The notes under the pieces: model-generated
Told to the model about the DNA's origin: nothing
Database searches by the model: none
What the model saw: the letters and a program-made list of their open reading frames with translations, nothing else
Shown: positions 14,679 to 22,672 of the stretch, piece after piece
Layout of the letters: each line of letters begins with the position of its first letter
Numbering within the stretch: position 1 is the stretch's first letter
Assembly (NCBI GenBank): GCA_958427355.1
Contig: CAUACA010000030.1
Location: forward strand, 1-22,729
Origin: an uncultured Collinsella sp.
GTDB taxonomy: Bacteria; Actinomycetota; Coriobacteriia; Coriobacteriales; Coriobacteriaceae
Direction of reading: 5' to 3'
Length of the DNA: 22,729 nucleotides
Position numbers and translations under genes: made by a program

Positions 14679-15368
14679 CTAGGCGTCTTTCACCACGTCG
14701 GGACTCGTCGCACGCGATGCGCGATAGGCATCGGCCTCCTTGGAGACGCGTTCGAGCAGCTCGGATGTATCGACGCCCTCGACTTGCGCGACCGTTTCCA
14801 CCGTCTGCATGGCGACCGCCCTCAGGTACGCGCACGCGCTGTCCCCCGGCTGCTCGAGGTCTATCTCCTCGCCGCCCTCCCGGGCAAAGCCGACCGCCAT
14901 CACAAAGCCCATGATGCCCGAGACCAGAAAGCCCACCGCAAAGCTCGAATCTGCCTTGAGCTCTTCTCCGTCGGGGTGGACGATCTCTCTCACGCGGTCG
15001 ATGATGATCGTATGGATGCCCTGCACGACCTGCTCGGCGGCACCCGCCCTCATGGTGATGACGATGCGCCGCAGCAGGCAGCGGACGTCGCGCCGGTCGA
15101 ACGCCGAAAGGTCGCCCTCGCTCGAAAAATGCCAGAGGGCATCGGTGATGAGCTCGTTATCCTGCAGCAGCTGGGCTATGGCGATGGCGACGAGTTCATC
15201 GAAATCGTGAAAATAGTAGTAAAACGTTCCGCGATTGCACTGGGCGGCGCGGGTCACCTCGCCAACCGACAGCTCGAAGATGCTGTTGTTCTCGATGAGC
15301 TCCCAAAACGCCTCGATGATACGGGTGCGTGCATCGGGCGCATCGGCGTCCTTACGCGGTCTCGCCAT
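14679..15368 (-). CDS. TetR/AcrR-family transcriptional regulator
   Basis: A 229-residue regulator with an N-terminal TetR helix-turn-helix: TRIIEAFWELIENNSIFELSVGEVTRAAQCNRGTFYYYFHDFDELV at about residues 15-59. The remaining helical region is the ligand-binding domain and is not recognisable by sequence. The ATG at 15368 overlaps the last 17 nt of the activase gene; a GTG at 15377 in the same frame is an alternative with CAGGGG nearby. The two genes form an operon, and the regulator probably binds the 21-bp palindrome at 19841-19861 upstream. The ligand is not known, and could be an acyl-CoA or related metabolite, which is a guess from context. Confidence 0.88.
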   Translation of the reverse strand: MARPRKDADAPDARTRIIEAFWELIENNSIFELSVGEVTRAAQCNRGTFYYYFHDFDELVAIAIAQLLQDNELITDALWHFSSEGDLSAFDRRDVRCLLRRIVITMRAGAAEQVVQGIHTIIIDRVREIVHPDGEELKADSSFAVGFLVSGIMGFVMAVGFAREGGEEIDLEQPGDSACAYLRAVAMQTVETVAQVEGVDTSELLERVSKEADAYRASRATSPDVVKDA

Positions 15369-18300
15369 GCGCCTCACCGCACCCCTGCGCCTTGGCGTTC
15401 ATGATGAGCATCTGAAGACGGTTCTCCACGTTGGCGAAGCTCACGTCGGGATCGTAGTCGAGCGGCAGGAACTGCGCCGTGGGATACTGCTCCTTGAGCG
15501 CATGGATGAGCCCGCGCCCCACGACATGGTTGGGCAGACACCCGAACGGCTGCAGGATCACGAAGTTGCGGCAGCCGCGCTTGGCGTGCTCGAGGATCTC
15601 CGCCGGAATCAGCACGCCCTCGCCCGCATCGAACGTATGGTGCAGGATCTTATCGCTCGCGCGCACGAGCTCGGGCATGCGCGTCGGCGGCTCGTAGAGC
15701 GGGCTCGCCGCGCCCAGGCGGTCGCAACGGTCGTGCGCGAGCTCGAACAGGTTGTCCGCCGTGGCGTACCAGGCCTTTTCGGGCAGCGACAGGTCGACGT
15801 GGAACTCGCGCGACTGCGCATGCTTGTAGAAATAGGTCTTGCGGATCACGTCGGTCATGCGCGCCTCGATGACCTCGAGCCCGTTGTCCTCGAGGTAGCG
15901 CTCAATCTCGTGGTTGGCGCCGAGATGGAAATTGAGCAGGTACTCGCCCACGATGAGAACGGTCGGATGCGGGTTCGAGCGGTCGTACGGAACGGCGTCC
16001 ATGATCGCAAGCGCGCGTTTGAAGCCCGTCGCCTGGCCTCTCAGCCCGGAGCGCTCCATGCCCTCGATAACCTCATCGAGCGCGCGGTCGAACGCAGCGT
16101 CCGCCGCGCCCTTCTCGAGCTCGTAGGGACGGATGCGCCTAAGCATGGCCTCGAGGGCATCGATCATGGGAAGACCGTAGGCGATCTGGATGCTCGGGCC
16201 AAGGCCGAGCTTGAAGCCCGGATGCGCATTGTGGGCATCGACGTCGTCGTTGGTGAGCACCGGGACATAGTCGTATCCCGCGTCGTCGAGCGCGCGGCGC
16301 AGCAGGGGCATGTAGTGCGTCAGGCGGCAGTCGCCGATATACTTGCCAGTCACCACGGCGACGTCGTGCGGGTCGTACTTACCGCTCTCGAGTGCCGCGA
16401 GCGCCTCGCCGATCACGATTTGCGCGGGGAAGCAGATGTCGTTGTGCACATAGCGTTTGCCCAGGCGGATGGCATCCTCGCGCCCGATATCAAGGGCCTC
16501 GGCGCGCACGCCCTGATTGCGCATCGCCGCGGTCATGAGCCTGCAGAACGCATGGGAGGTGTTGGGGACCAGCGCGATCTTGTCGTGCCGGTCGCGCTTG
16601 GTGTACTTGACCTTATACGGGTCGTCGAGCGGATGGACCGCGTGCACCCGGGCGCCCTCGGCACGCTCCTCCGCGCGACGACGGTTGACCGACTCGATAA
16701 ACGAACGCACGCGAATGCCCATGGGACCGGCGACGTCGCTCTCATCGAGCTTGATCATCATCGGAACCTTGGAGCCCATCTCGCCCATCATGCGCGCGAT
16801 CTCGTCGGTGAGATACGCATCGTGGCCGCAGCCGAAGCTGCCCATCTGCACGAGCTCGAGCTCGGGCGTCGATGCGACGATGACCGCGCACGACAGCATG
16901 CGCGCATGGTAGTTGTTCACGATGTCGATGCGGCTGTTGGAAAGATCGACGTTGCAGACCCCCGGCACCGCATCGGGCGTCAGCACGGGGATGCCGCGCT
17001 CAGAGAAGAGCTTGGGCAGCCCGTGGTTGACCAGCGGGTCGTTGTGGTACGGGCGCGAAGCGATCACCACCGCGTAGCCGCCGTCCTCGCGCACGTTCTC
17101 GAGCACCTGCCTGCCGCGCAGCTGCAGCTGGTTCTCAAACGTCTCCTGCGCGCGGTCCGCCTGCTCGGTCGCCTTGGCAACCAGGTCGGCATCGATATCG
17201 AAGGTCTCCTTGCACCACGCCTTGAGCTGGCGGTTTCGGTCGCCCTCGTCGTACCAGTGGAACAGCGGCGTATCGAACGGAACGCCGAAACGCTCCTCCG
17301 GGTTATCGGAATTGCGCATCACGTAGGGGTATCCCTTTACGACGGCGCACATCCACTCGCTGGTAGAGGCGGTGTTTTCGGTGGGCACCGTCGTGATGAT
17401 GGGCATGAAGATGCGGTCGACGCCGGCGTCGACGAGATTGCGGATGTGCCCGTGGACGAGCTTGGCCGGGAAGCACACGGTGTCGGATGTGACGTGCGCC
17501 AGACCGCGCTCGTACATCGCCTTGGTGCTGCGTCCCGAGACGCGCACCTTAAAGCCGAGCGTGCTGAAGAACGTCGACCAGAACGGCATGGTGTCCCAGA
17601 ACTCGAGCACACGGGGAATGCCGATCGTGACATCGCGCCCCCCGCTGACGGGAACCGTGGGGTACGACTCGAACAGCAGCTTCTCGCGGTCGACAAAGAG
17701 ATTGGGGGCAGCCGCGGTCCGGTCGCGCCCCGTGCCGGGTGCCTGTGCCTCGCAAGCACCCTGCGGACGCAGCTCCTCCGCCGCGGGAACCTCGCGCACG
17801 AGCTCATCCCATGAGATGGCGCCGCCGCGCGGGCAGCGATTGCCCGTGACGTAAAGCGAGCCGTCGCCAAATGCCACGACCGCGCGCTGGCAGCGGTTGT
17901 TGCACCGACGGCAGGTAACGCCGCCGAACTCGCGATGCTCGAAGCGCTCCACGGCATCGAGCCCGATAAACGACGTGCCGGCGTCGCCCTTGTGGCATTC
18001 CTCGCGCGCGAGCAGGGCGATACCGATAGCGCCCATCAGCCCCGGGTGGGGCGCACGCGTGACGGGTTTGCCCAGATACTGCTCGAATGCGCGCAGCACC
18101 GCGTCGTTTCGGAACGTGCCGCCCTGGACGACGACTTTGTCGCCCAGACGGTTGAGATTTGAAACGCGAATGACCTTGGTGAACACGTTCTCGATAATCG
18201 AACGGCAGAGACCGGCCATGATGTCGCCCGGACCCTTACCGCGCCGCTGCTCGGAAACGACGCTGCTGTTCATGAACACCGTGCAGCGGCTGCCGAGAAC

Positions 18301-19791
18301 GGCGGGGGCTTTGGACGAAAATGCCTCGGTCGCGATATCCTCAACGGCTATTCCGAGGTTTTTGGCAAAACCCTCGAGGAACGAGCCGCAGCCCGCAGAG
18401 CACGCCTCGTTGACGACGATATCGGTCAGCACGCCGTGGTTGAGCCAGATGGCCTTCATATCCTGTCCGCCGATGTCGAGCACGAAGGTCGCATCGGGAA
18501 CGCATACGCACGCGGCGCGGGCGTGCGCGACCGTCTCGACCGTATGGTAGTCGGCGTGGAACGCGCGCGCGAAAAGCTCCTCGCCGTATCCCGTGGTGCC
18601 CACGGCATCGATCGCAAGCGTGACTCCCGCTGTCTCCCAGCGGTTCTTCAAGCTGACAAGACCCTGTTGGGCGACGTCGAGCGGTCTGCCGTTATTAGAC
18701 GCGTAGAACGAATCGACAAGCTCACCCGCCTCATCGACCAGGGCGAACTTGGTCGTCGTGCTCCCCGAATCGATACCGAGCGCCACACGCACCGTCTCTC
18801 CGGGCGCATACGCATCCGGACCCTTTGCCGGCGTCTCTTTGCCATGGCGTGCCGTAAAATCCGCCTGCTCGGCAGGTGTGGCAAAAAAGGGCTGGGCAAG
18901 ACGTCCCTCCCCGCTTGCGGGCGCGACCGTCTCGAGCTTATCCAGCCGGACAAAAGCGTCGGGAAGGTCGATCGGTTGGGACGATGCGAACATGTCGGTC
19001 AGCGACAGGGCGGCACCGCGCGCGACCATGATCTGCGGATCGCGCGGGACGATAACCTGATCGTCCGATAGATTCAGTTGCTCCCGGAACACGCGGACCA
19101 GTGTGGGGTTGTAGGCGAGCGTACCGCCCTCGAAGATTACCGGCGGCTCGATGTCGATACCCTGGGCCAGACCGCCGATCGTTTGGCGGGCGACCGCGTG
19201 AAGCGCCGAAAGCGCCAGGTCGGTGGTAGGAATGCCCTCGTTGAGCAGCGGCTGGATATCGGTCTTTGCGTACACGCCGCAGCGGCCCGAGACCTCGTGG
19301 ACGGTCGTTCCCCGGCTTGCGAGCTGCTCGAACTCGCCCGATTCGGTGCCGACCCCCATGAGCTTTGCCATCTCGTCGATAAATGCACCGGTACCGCCTG
19401 CGCACGAGCCGTTCATGCGCATGTCGGCAACCTCGATGTCTCCCTTATCGTTGGTGCGGAAGAAGATCATCTTGGCGTCTTGGCCGCCCAGCTCGATGGC
19501 GCAGCGCGTCTGCGGATAGAACCTGCTGATCGCGAGCGCGTTGGCGACCACCTCCTGAACGTACGAGGCGCCCAGCGCGGTCGCGATATCGCGCGCACCC
19601 GAGCCGGTCACCGCAACGCGCAGTGACTCATGGGGAAAGCGCTCGGCGAGCTCGCCGAGCATGGCGCGCACGCTCGCTGTCTGACACGCCCCGTGGCGGC
19701 GATATCCCCACCACGCCTCGGTCATATCCTCGTGCATCGCGTAAACTTTGGTCGTCGTCGACCCTACGTCCAGTCCTACTAGCAACGCCAT
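15352..19791 (-). CDS. Fused acyl-CoA dehydratase activase / DUF2229 reductase
   Basis: A 1479-residue cytosolic protein combining two BadF/BadG/BcrA/HgdC-type ATPase domains with a DUF2229-type double-half reductase region. Domain 1 (about 4-265) has LDVGSTTTK at 7-15 and cysteines C130 (NGSCAGGTG) and C171 (GRCGVY). Domain 2 (about 337-595) repeats these with IDSGSTTTK at 340-348, C464/C468 and C503. A CRRC-x3-C cluster follows (C627, C630, C634) with C653. The reductase region has paired cysteines in VCFPAK (C773), SFGCGHD (C988), ICFPAQ (C1120), GDCR (C1155) and PFGCLPN (C1418). By family knowledge the ATPase domains drive low-potential electron transfer to an iron-sulfur cluster. The substrate is unknown. 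GGAG lies 4 bases before the ATG. Confidence 0.85.
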   Translation of the reverse strand: MALLVGLDVGSTTTKVYAMHEDMTEAWWGYRRHGACQTASVRAMLGELAERFPHESLRVAVTGSGARDIATALGASYVQEVVANALAISRFYPQTRCAIELGGQDAKMIFFRTNDKGDIEVADMRMNGSCAGGTGAFIDEMAKLMGVGTESGEFEQLASRGTTVHEVSGRCGVYAKTDIQPLLNEGIPTTDLALSALHAVARQTIGGLAQGIDIEPPVIFEGGTLAYNPTLVRVFREQLNLSDDQVIVPRDPQIMVARGAALSLTDMFASSQPIDLPDAFVRLDKLETVAPASGEGRLAQPFFATPAEQADFTARHGKETPAKGPDAYAPGETVRVALGIDSGSTTTKFALVDEAGELVDSFYASNNGRPLDVAQQGLVSLKNRWETAGVTLAIDAVGTTGYGEELFARAFHADYHTVETVAHARAACVCVPDATFVLDIGGQDMKAIWLNHGVLTDIVVNEACSAGCGSFLEGFAKNLGIAVEDIATEAFSSKAPAVLGSRCTVFMNSSVVSEQRRGKGPGDIMAGLCRSIIENVFTKVIRVSNLNRLGDKVVVQGGTFRNDAVLRAFEQYLGKPVTRAPHPGLMGAIGIALLAREECHKGDAGTSFIGLDAVERFEHREFGGVTCRRCNNRCQRAVVAFGDGSLYVTGNRCPRGGAISWDELVREVPAAEELRPQGACEAQAPGTGRDRTAAAPNLFVDREKLLFESYPTVPVSGGRDVTIGIPRVLEFWDTMPFWSTFFSTLGFKVRVSGRSTKAMYERGLAHVTSDTVCFPAKLVHGHIRNLVDAGVDRIFMPIITTVPTENTASTSEWMCAVVKGYPYVMRNSDNPEERFGVPFDTPLFHWYDEGDRNRQLKAWCKETFDIDADLVAKATEQADRAQETFENQLQLRGRQVLENVREDGGYAVVIASRPYHNDPLVNHGLPKLFSERGIPVLTPDAVPGVCNVDLSNSRIDIVNNYHARMLSCAVIVASTPELELVQMGSFGCGHDAYLTDEIARMMGEMGSKVPMMIKLDESDVAGPMGIRVRSFIESVNRRRAEERAEGARVHAVHPLDDPYKVKYTKRDRHDKIALVPNTSHAFCRLMTAAMRNQGVRAEALDIGREDAIRLGKRYVHNDICFPAQIVIGEALAALESGKYDPHDVAVVTGKYIGDCRLTHYMPLLRRALDDAGYDYVPVLTNDDVDAHNAHPGFKLGLGPSIQIAYGLPMIDALEAMLRRIRPYELEKGAADAAFDRALDEVIEGMERSGLRGQATGFKRALAIMDAVPYDRSNPHPTVLIVGEYLLNFHLGANHEIERYLEDNGLEVIEARMTDVIRKTYFYKHAQSREFHVDLSLPEKAWYATADNLFELAHDRCDRLGAASPLYEPPTRMPELVRASDKILHHTFDAGEGVLIPAEILEHAKRGCRNFVILQPFGCLPNHVVGRGLIHALKEQYPTAQFLPLDYDPDVSFANVENRLQMLIMNAKAQGCGEAHGETA

Positions 19792-19823
19792 AATGCTCCG
19801 TCTCTCGCATTTTTCCTGCTAGA

Positions 19824-19832
19824 GATATACCA
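19824..19832 (-). promoter_or_regulatory. Candidate extended -10 of the activase operon
   Basis: TGG-TATATC on the minus strand is an extended -10 about 32 bp upstream of the ATG. No good -35 is seen; the region where it would lie falls inside the palindrome. Confidence 0.4.
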
Positions 19833-19840
19833 CTCTACGT

Positions 19841-19861
19841 AATACAACAGACTGTTGTATT
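19841..19861. promoter_or_regulatory. Palindromic operator of the TetR-activase operon
   Basis: AATACAACAG, a single A, then its exact reverse complement form a perfect 10-1-10 palindrome. It ends 50 bp before the activase ATG. On the minus strand it overlaps the -35 region ahead of the extended -10 TGG-TATATC (near 19824-19832). Symmetry and place fit a TetR dimer site. Confidence 0.7.
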
Positions 19862-19873
19862 TAAACTCCGTAT

Positions 19874-19906
19874 AAAAAGCGGCTGCCGAAACGCTTCAGC
19901 AGCCGC
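19874..19906 (-). terminator. Intrinsic terminator of the DUF2798 gene
   Basis: GCGGCTGC and GCAGCCGC form a perfect 8-bp stem with a 12-nt loop, followed on the minus strand by TTTTTAT. It lies about 165 nt after the DUF2798 stop and just upstream of the activase operator, so it isolates that operon. The 19907-20072 stretch holds no gene I can support; it includes a weaker copy of the operator core at 19916-19928. Confidence 0.85.
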
Positions 19907-20072
19907 CGAATGCACCAACAGATTGTTCTGCGCGCTAGCACGTCGGGCAACGGAGCAGCACGGGCCCTCCGGTCATGCGCACCGCTCACGCCCGCGATGT
20001 CGCCGAGAGAGCTATCCACGCTTAGGGCTCCAACCAAGCAAGTCGCCCGCGCTCAGCAGATCCCTAAGCGAG

Positions 20073-20621
20073 CTACTCGCACTCAGGAGCCATAGCCTGC
20101 TCCAAGAGCTCGGCATGCTCCTCCTCGAAAACCGTCCCCACAGGGAAGGCGCGACGGAAGACGAAGTGGGAAATCGGACCGGCTACCAAAAGGTTCCACG
20201 GCAGCGCCATCACAAAATTATGCGGGATGTTGATCATCCAGATCGCGGGCACGGAATACAGGTTCGCAAGGATGCCGCCGGGCATGTGCGTCAGACCCTC
20301 GCACGCGCCGTAAAGCGACATGATGATGACCATGGGAACGACCATGCAGGAGCTGACGGCGAGCGTCATGGCAAGTGGCGAGCTCTTGCCCGGCGTGACC
20401 AAGTACTTAAAGGCGAAACCCTTGGCGAGCGGGCTGGCGACGAACCAGTCGCAGCACATGGCAAAAATGTAGGCAACGGGGAAGCCGAGCCACGCAGCGG
20501 CAACAACCTCGCCGTTGATGGCCCCGTGCTGCAGGGCAACGTTGTAGATGCTCATCCAGAGCACCATGCAAAAGCACATGATAAAGGTGAGCAGCAGGCT
20601 CTCTCGTTTGTTGATAGGCAT
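20073..20621 (-). CDS. DUF2798 membrane protein
   Basis: A 182-residue membrane protein with four hydrophobic segments at about 8-29, 41-62, 84-106 and 128-152. The two halves look like tandem DUF2798 units: one ends with SPLAKGFAFKYL and the other with NFVMALPWNLLVAGPISHFVFRRAF. The C-terminal 25 residues are acidic and cytosolic by charge. The family has no assigned function. The start at 20621 (MPINKRES) gives a normal basic N-terminus; the AGGA upstream is about 12 bases away, which is weak spacing. A longer in-frame reading to 20681 adds a Cys/His/Arg-rich segment unlike the family. A strong hairpin with a T-tract stands 49 bp upstream. Confidence 0.8.
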   Translation of the reverse strand: MPINKRESLLLTFIMCFCMVLWMSIYNVALQHGAINGEVVAAAWLGFPVAYIFAMCCDWFVASPLAKGFAFKYLVTPGKSSPLAMTLAVSSCMVVPMVIIMSLYGACEGLTHMPGGILANLYSVPAIWMINIPHNFVMALPWNLLVAGPISHFVFRRAFPVGTVFEEEHAELLEQAMAPECE

Positions 20622-20660
20622 AAAGGGCAGATTCCTCTCTGTGTTGTGCCGCGGCGCCAC

Positions 20661-20716
20661 GCAACAAAAACGGGCGGGCAAGATGGAGCTGTTGGAACTT
20701 CATCTCGCCCGCCCGT
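20661..20716 (-). terminator. Strong hairpin terminator or attenuator before DUF2798 gene
   Basis: Positions 20670-20685 pair with 20701-20716 in 15 pairs with one mismatch (ACGGGCGGGC arm), around a 15-nt loop, followed on the minus strand by TTTTTGTTGC. It ends only 40 nt before the DUF2798 start, which leaves no room for an obvious promoter in between. It could end the exporter transcript or act as a leader attenuator. Confidence 0.75.
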
Positions 20717-20831
20717 GGTACGCGCGTCTGCGACTACTTATGTGGTGGAACTACCCTAACACGAACGGCGCGCGCTTCGTAAGCGTTGAGTTTATGAAGA
20801 TGCAGGGCACCGATAATCCCCCGACCCCATA

Positions 20832-20898
20832 AGTTGCGGTGGAATACGGACTGTTTTGACCCTTTAAGCAACAATTCAGTCCCTATTTCACCGCAACT
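20832..20898. repeat. 22-bp-arm palindrome, REP-like
   Basis: Arms 20832-20853 and 20877-20898 pair at 20 Watson-Crick positions plus one G-U, with one mismatch, around a 23-nt loop. There is no T-tract on either side. It is not an obvious terminator and looks like a dispersed intergenic repeat, which needs a genome search. Confidence 0.55.
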
Positions 20899-20901
20899 CA
20901 T

Positions 20902-20935
20902 TTGGTGCAAAGTAACATGTCCCCCCTTGCACCAA
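20902..20935. repeat. 9-bp-arm palindrome at the exporter stop
   Basis: TTGGTGCAA (20902-20910) pairs perfectly with TTGCACCAA (20927-20935) around a 16-nt loop containing a run of six C (GGGGGGACA on the minus strand). It abuts the TAA of the exporter gene and lies 3 nt from the larger palindrome. The remaining bases from 20717 to 20831 hold no gene that I can support. Confidence 0.55.
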
Positions 20936-22504
20936 TTAGCTGGTGTGGCGCCAGCGGGGGTCGGTGAGGGTTCTCGCCACGCCCAAGCCAACGGGCAGAA
21001 ACGCCACGATGAGCACTGCACGCACAAACCAGCCAAGCATATTGACCGTGTCGAAGGTGCACATGTAATACATAGAGCGATAGAGATACAATCCCGGCAC
21101 CATAATGACAATCGAAGGCACCGTGAGGGCGATGCGCGGGTAGGTGAGCTTGACTTCAGCCAAGCTTGCGAGCAGCCCCGATACCAGCGCGCCGATAAAC
21201 GCTGCTGCCTCGGGAGGCATTCCCGTGCTGAGGCCCAGGAAGGGAATCATCGTCGGCGCATCGACAAGGGTCAGACGCAGGGTATTGGACACGGCGCCGA
21301 TCAGCCCAGCTGCCGCGGCCATCTTTACCGGGCTGTTGAACATCACCGAGAAGCCGAATACGCCAACGAAGCTCATCACCACGCGCAGGAGCGTAAGGGC
21401 AAGCGGCGAAAGGCCCAGTGGGGCAAAGTCGTCCGGCGCTAGGCCAACACACTCGGCAACCATCCAACCTACGAGGGTCGCCATCACAATAATCGATACG
21501 GCATATGAAAGGCGCTCGATACCGCTTCGCATGTCGAGCTTAGCGATGTCGAGGCCTGCCGTAATGAGCGGAAAGCCGGGAATCACAAAGAGCATGGCGC
21601 CGATATAGCCTTCTTGGTGCGACATTGCCCCCGGTATGACCTGGCCAAGGCCGAGCAATGCCAGCAGATACGAAACGCAAGCGAGCGCAACGCCGGTCGT
21701 CAGCGCGCTGAACTGACCAAGGCCTTGCTTGAGAATATGGGAGCGAGCAAAGTTACCGACACCAGCGCCTACGAATGCGCAGGCCATCTCGATAGGGCCG
21801 CCGCCGAGCAAAAAGACGAAGGCGCCGCAAGCACAAGCTGCCGCAAGACCCTGTTGCCAGGGAGAGTAGTCGGGCTTTGAACTCTCAACGGTCTTGAGCA
21901 TCTCGTGGTATTCGTGCACGGTAAACCGGCGCCCATACGTCTCGATTTCCTTTAAGAAGCTCTCCATCATCCAAATGCGATGGGTATTGACGCCCGTTGT
22001 GGGCAAGCTGACAACCTCACTAAAGCAGTGACCATCTTCGATGCAGGTACACTCAAACGACAGGAGACTTAAGTCAACGTGGATGGTGACACCGAGTACG
22101 GCGGCAACACGATTCATGGTATCGCGCACGCGCCAGGCACCCGTTCCGCTTGCCAGCATAAGCATGCCGGTGCGGCAGATGATGGATGATTTATCGGTGA
22201 GCGGCGCATCGACGGCAAGCTCATCGCCTGCCGTCACGATCTGGTGCCAGTCAGTTTTCATATGGAGCGCGCCGGCACGAACACCGTGGTGCATGGGGGC
22301 TCTCGAAAGCAGCGAGTTAAGGCGCGAAGACTGTGGGGGCTCCGTTGATTCGTCCTCAACCTCATCAGTCTCTTCATCGACCAGATCAAAGGAATCAAGC
22401 GGCGCTGGCTCGCGACGGTCGATCAGCTCCTCGTCCTCATCATCAAAGTAATTGAACTGATCGAGCATGTCCTCTTCGATTGAACGCTCGCTCGCGTCGT
22501 CCAT
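20936..22504 (-). CDS. ThrE-family threonine/serine exporter
   Basis: A 522-residue inner-membrane transporter of the ThrE/DUF1212 family, which exports threonine and serine in Corynebacterium; the substrate here is inferred. Residues 1-60 are strongly acidic and low in complexity. A soluble domain spans about 85-210. Roughly ten hydrophobic segments follow from 216. PGFPLITAGLD at 309-319 and the related VPGLYLYRSMYY at 469-480 mark the two membrane halves usually split between ThrE_1 and ThrE_2 proteins, fused here as in C. glutamicum. AAGGGAG lies 7 bases before the ATG at 22504. The stop overlaps no gene but abuts a palindrome. The gene ends about 315 nt before the DUF2798 start. Confidence 0.86.
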   Translation of the reverse strand: MDDASERSIEEDMLDQFNYFDDEDEELIDRREPAPLDSFDLVDEETDEVEDESTEPPQSSRLNSLLSRAPMHHGVRAGALHMKTDWHQIVTAGDELAVDAPLTDKSSIICRTGMLMLASGTGAWRVRDTMNRVAAVLGVTIHVDLSLLSFECTCIEDGHCFSEVVSLPTTGVNTHRIWMMESFLKEIETYGRRFTVHEYHEMLKTVESSKPDYSPWQQGLAAACACGAFVFLLGGGPIEMACAFVGAGVGNFARSHILKQGLGQFSALTTGVALACVSYLLALLGLGQVIPGAMSHQEGYIGAMLFVIPGFPLITAGLDIAKLDMRSGIERLSYAVSIIVMATLVGWMVAECVGLAPDDFAPLGLSPLALTLLRVVMSFVGVFGFSVMFNSPVKMAAAAGLIGAVSNTLRLTLVDAPTMIPFLGLSTGMPPEAAAFIGALVSGLLASLAEVKLTYPRIALTVPSIVIMVPGLYLYRSMYYMCTFDTVNMLGWFVRAVLIVAFLPVGLGVARTLTDPRWRHTS

Positions 22505-22572
22505 ATAGACGCTCCCTTCCTACCGACTAACCCCCATCCTAGGCAGCAACGGCTAAAGGAAACATAAAAGAG

Positions 22573-22607
22573 ACGGCTGTCATGCGAGCCATGTGCGCAA
22601 TAGCCGT
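22573..22607 (-). terminator. Terminator-like hairpin upstream of the exporter
   Basis: ACGGCT pairs with AGCCGT, and the minus-strand tail CTCTTTTATGTTT is T-rich. It may terminate a gene beyond the window or attenuate the exporter leader. The stem is only about 6 bp. Confidence 0.45.
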
Positions 22608-22608
22608 G

Positions 22609-22672
22609 GGTAGTCGTTTAATAACGTCCCCAATGACTACCAGTAACTCGACAAGGACTGTCCCCAAGTGCC
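22609..22672. repeat. REP-like intergenic sequence
   Basis: GGTAGTCGTT (22609-22618) and AATGACTACC (22632-22641) pair with one mismatch. The minus strand repeats TTGGGGAC twice (within 22626-22672). GTAG-plus-hairpin next to GGGGAC repeats resembles REP elements, but copy number cannot be seen here. No gene is visible in 22505-22729. Confidence 0.4.

Noticed and set aside
15235..17814. 859-codon open frame opposite the activase
   Set aside because: The opposite strand carries conserved Cys motifs and ATPase loops; this frame has none.
20407..20703. Leader peptide starting at 20703 through the terminator
   Set aside because: The frame runs on into the DUF2798 gene in another frame with no stop near the T-tract and a weak ribosome binding site.
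19923..20759. 278-codon open frame on the plus strand
   Set aside because: It runs opposite the DUF2798 gene and across a terminator hairpin; composition is rich in His/Arg/Gly and shows no domain.
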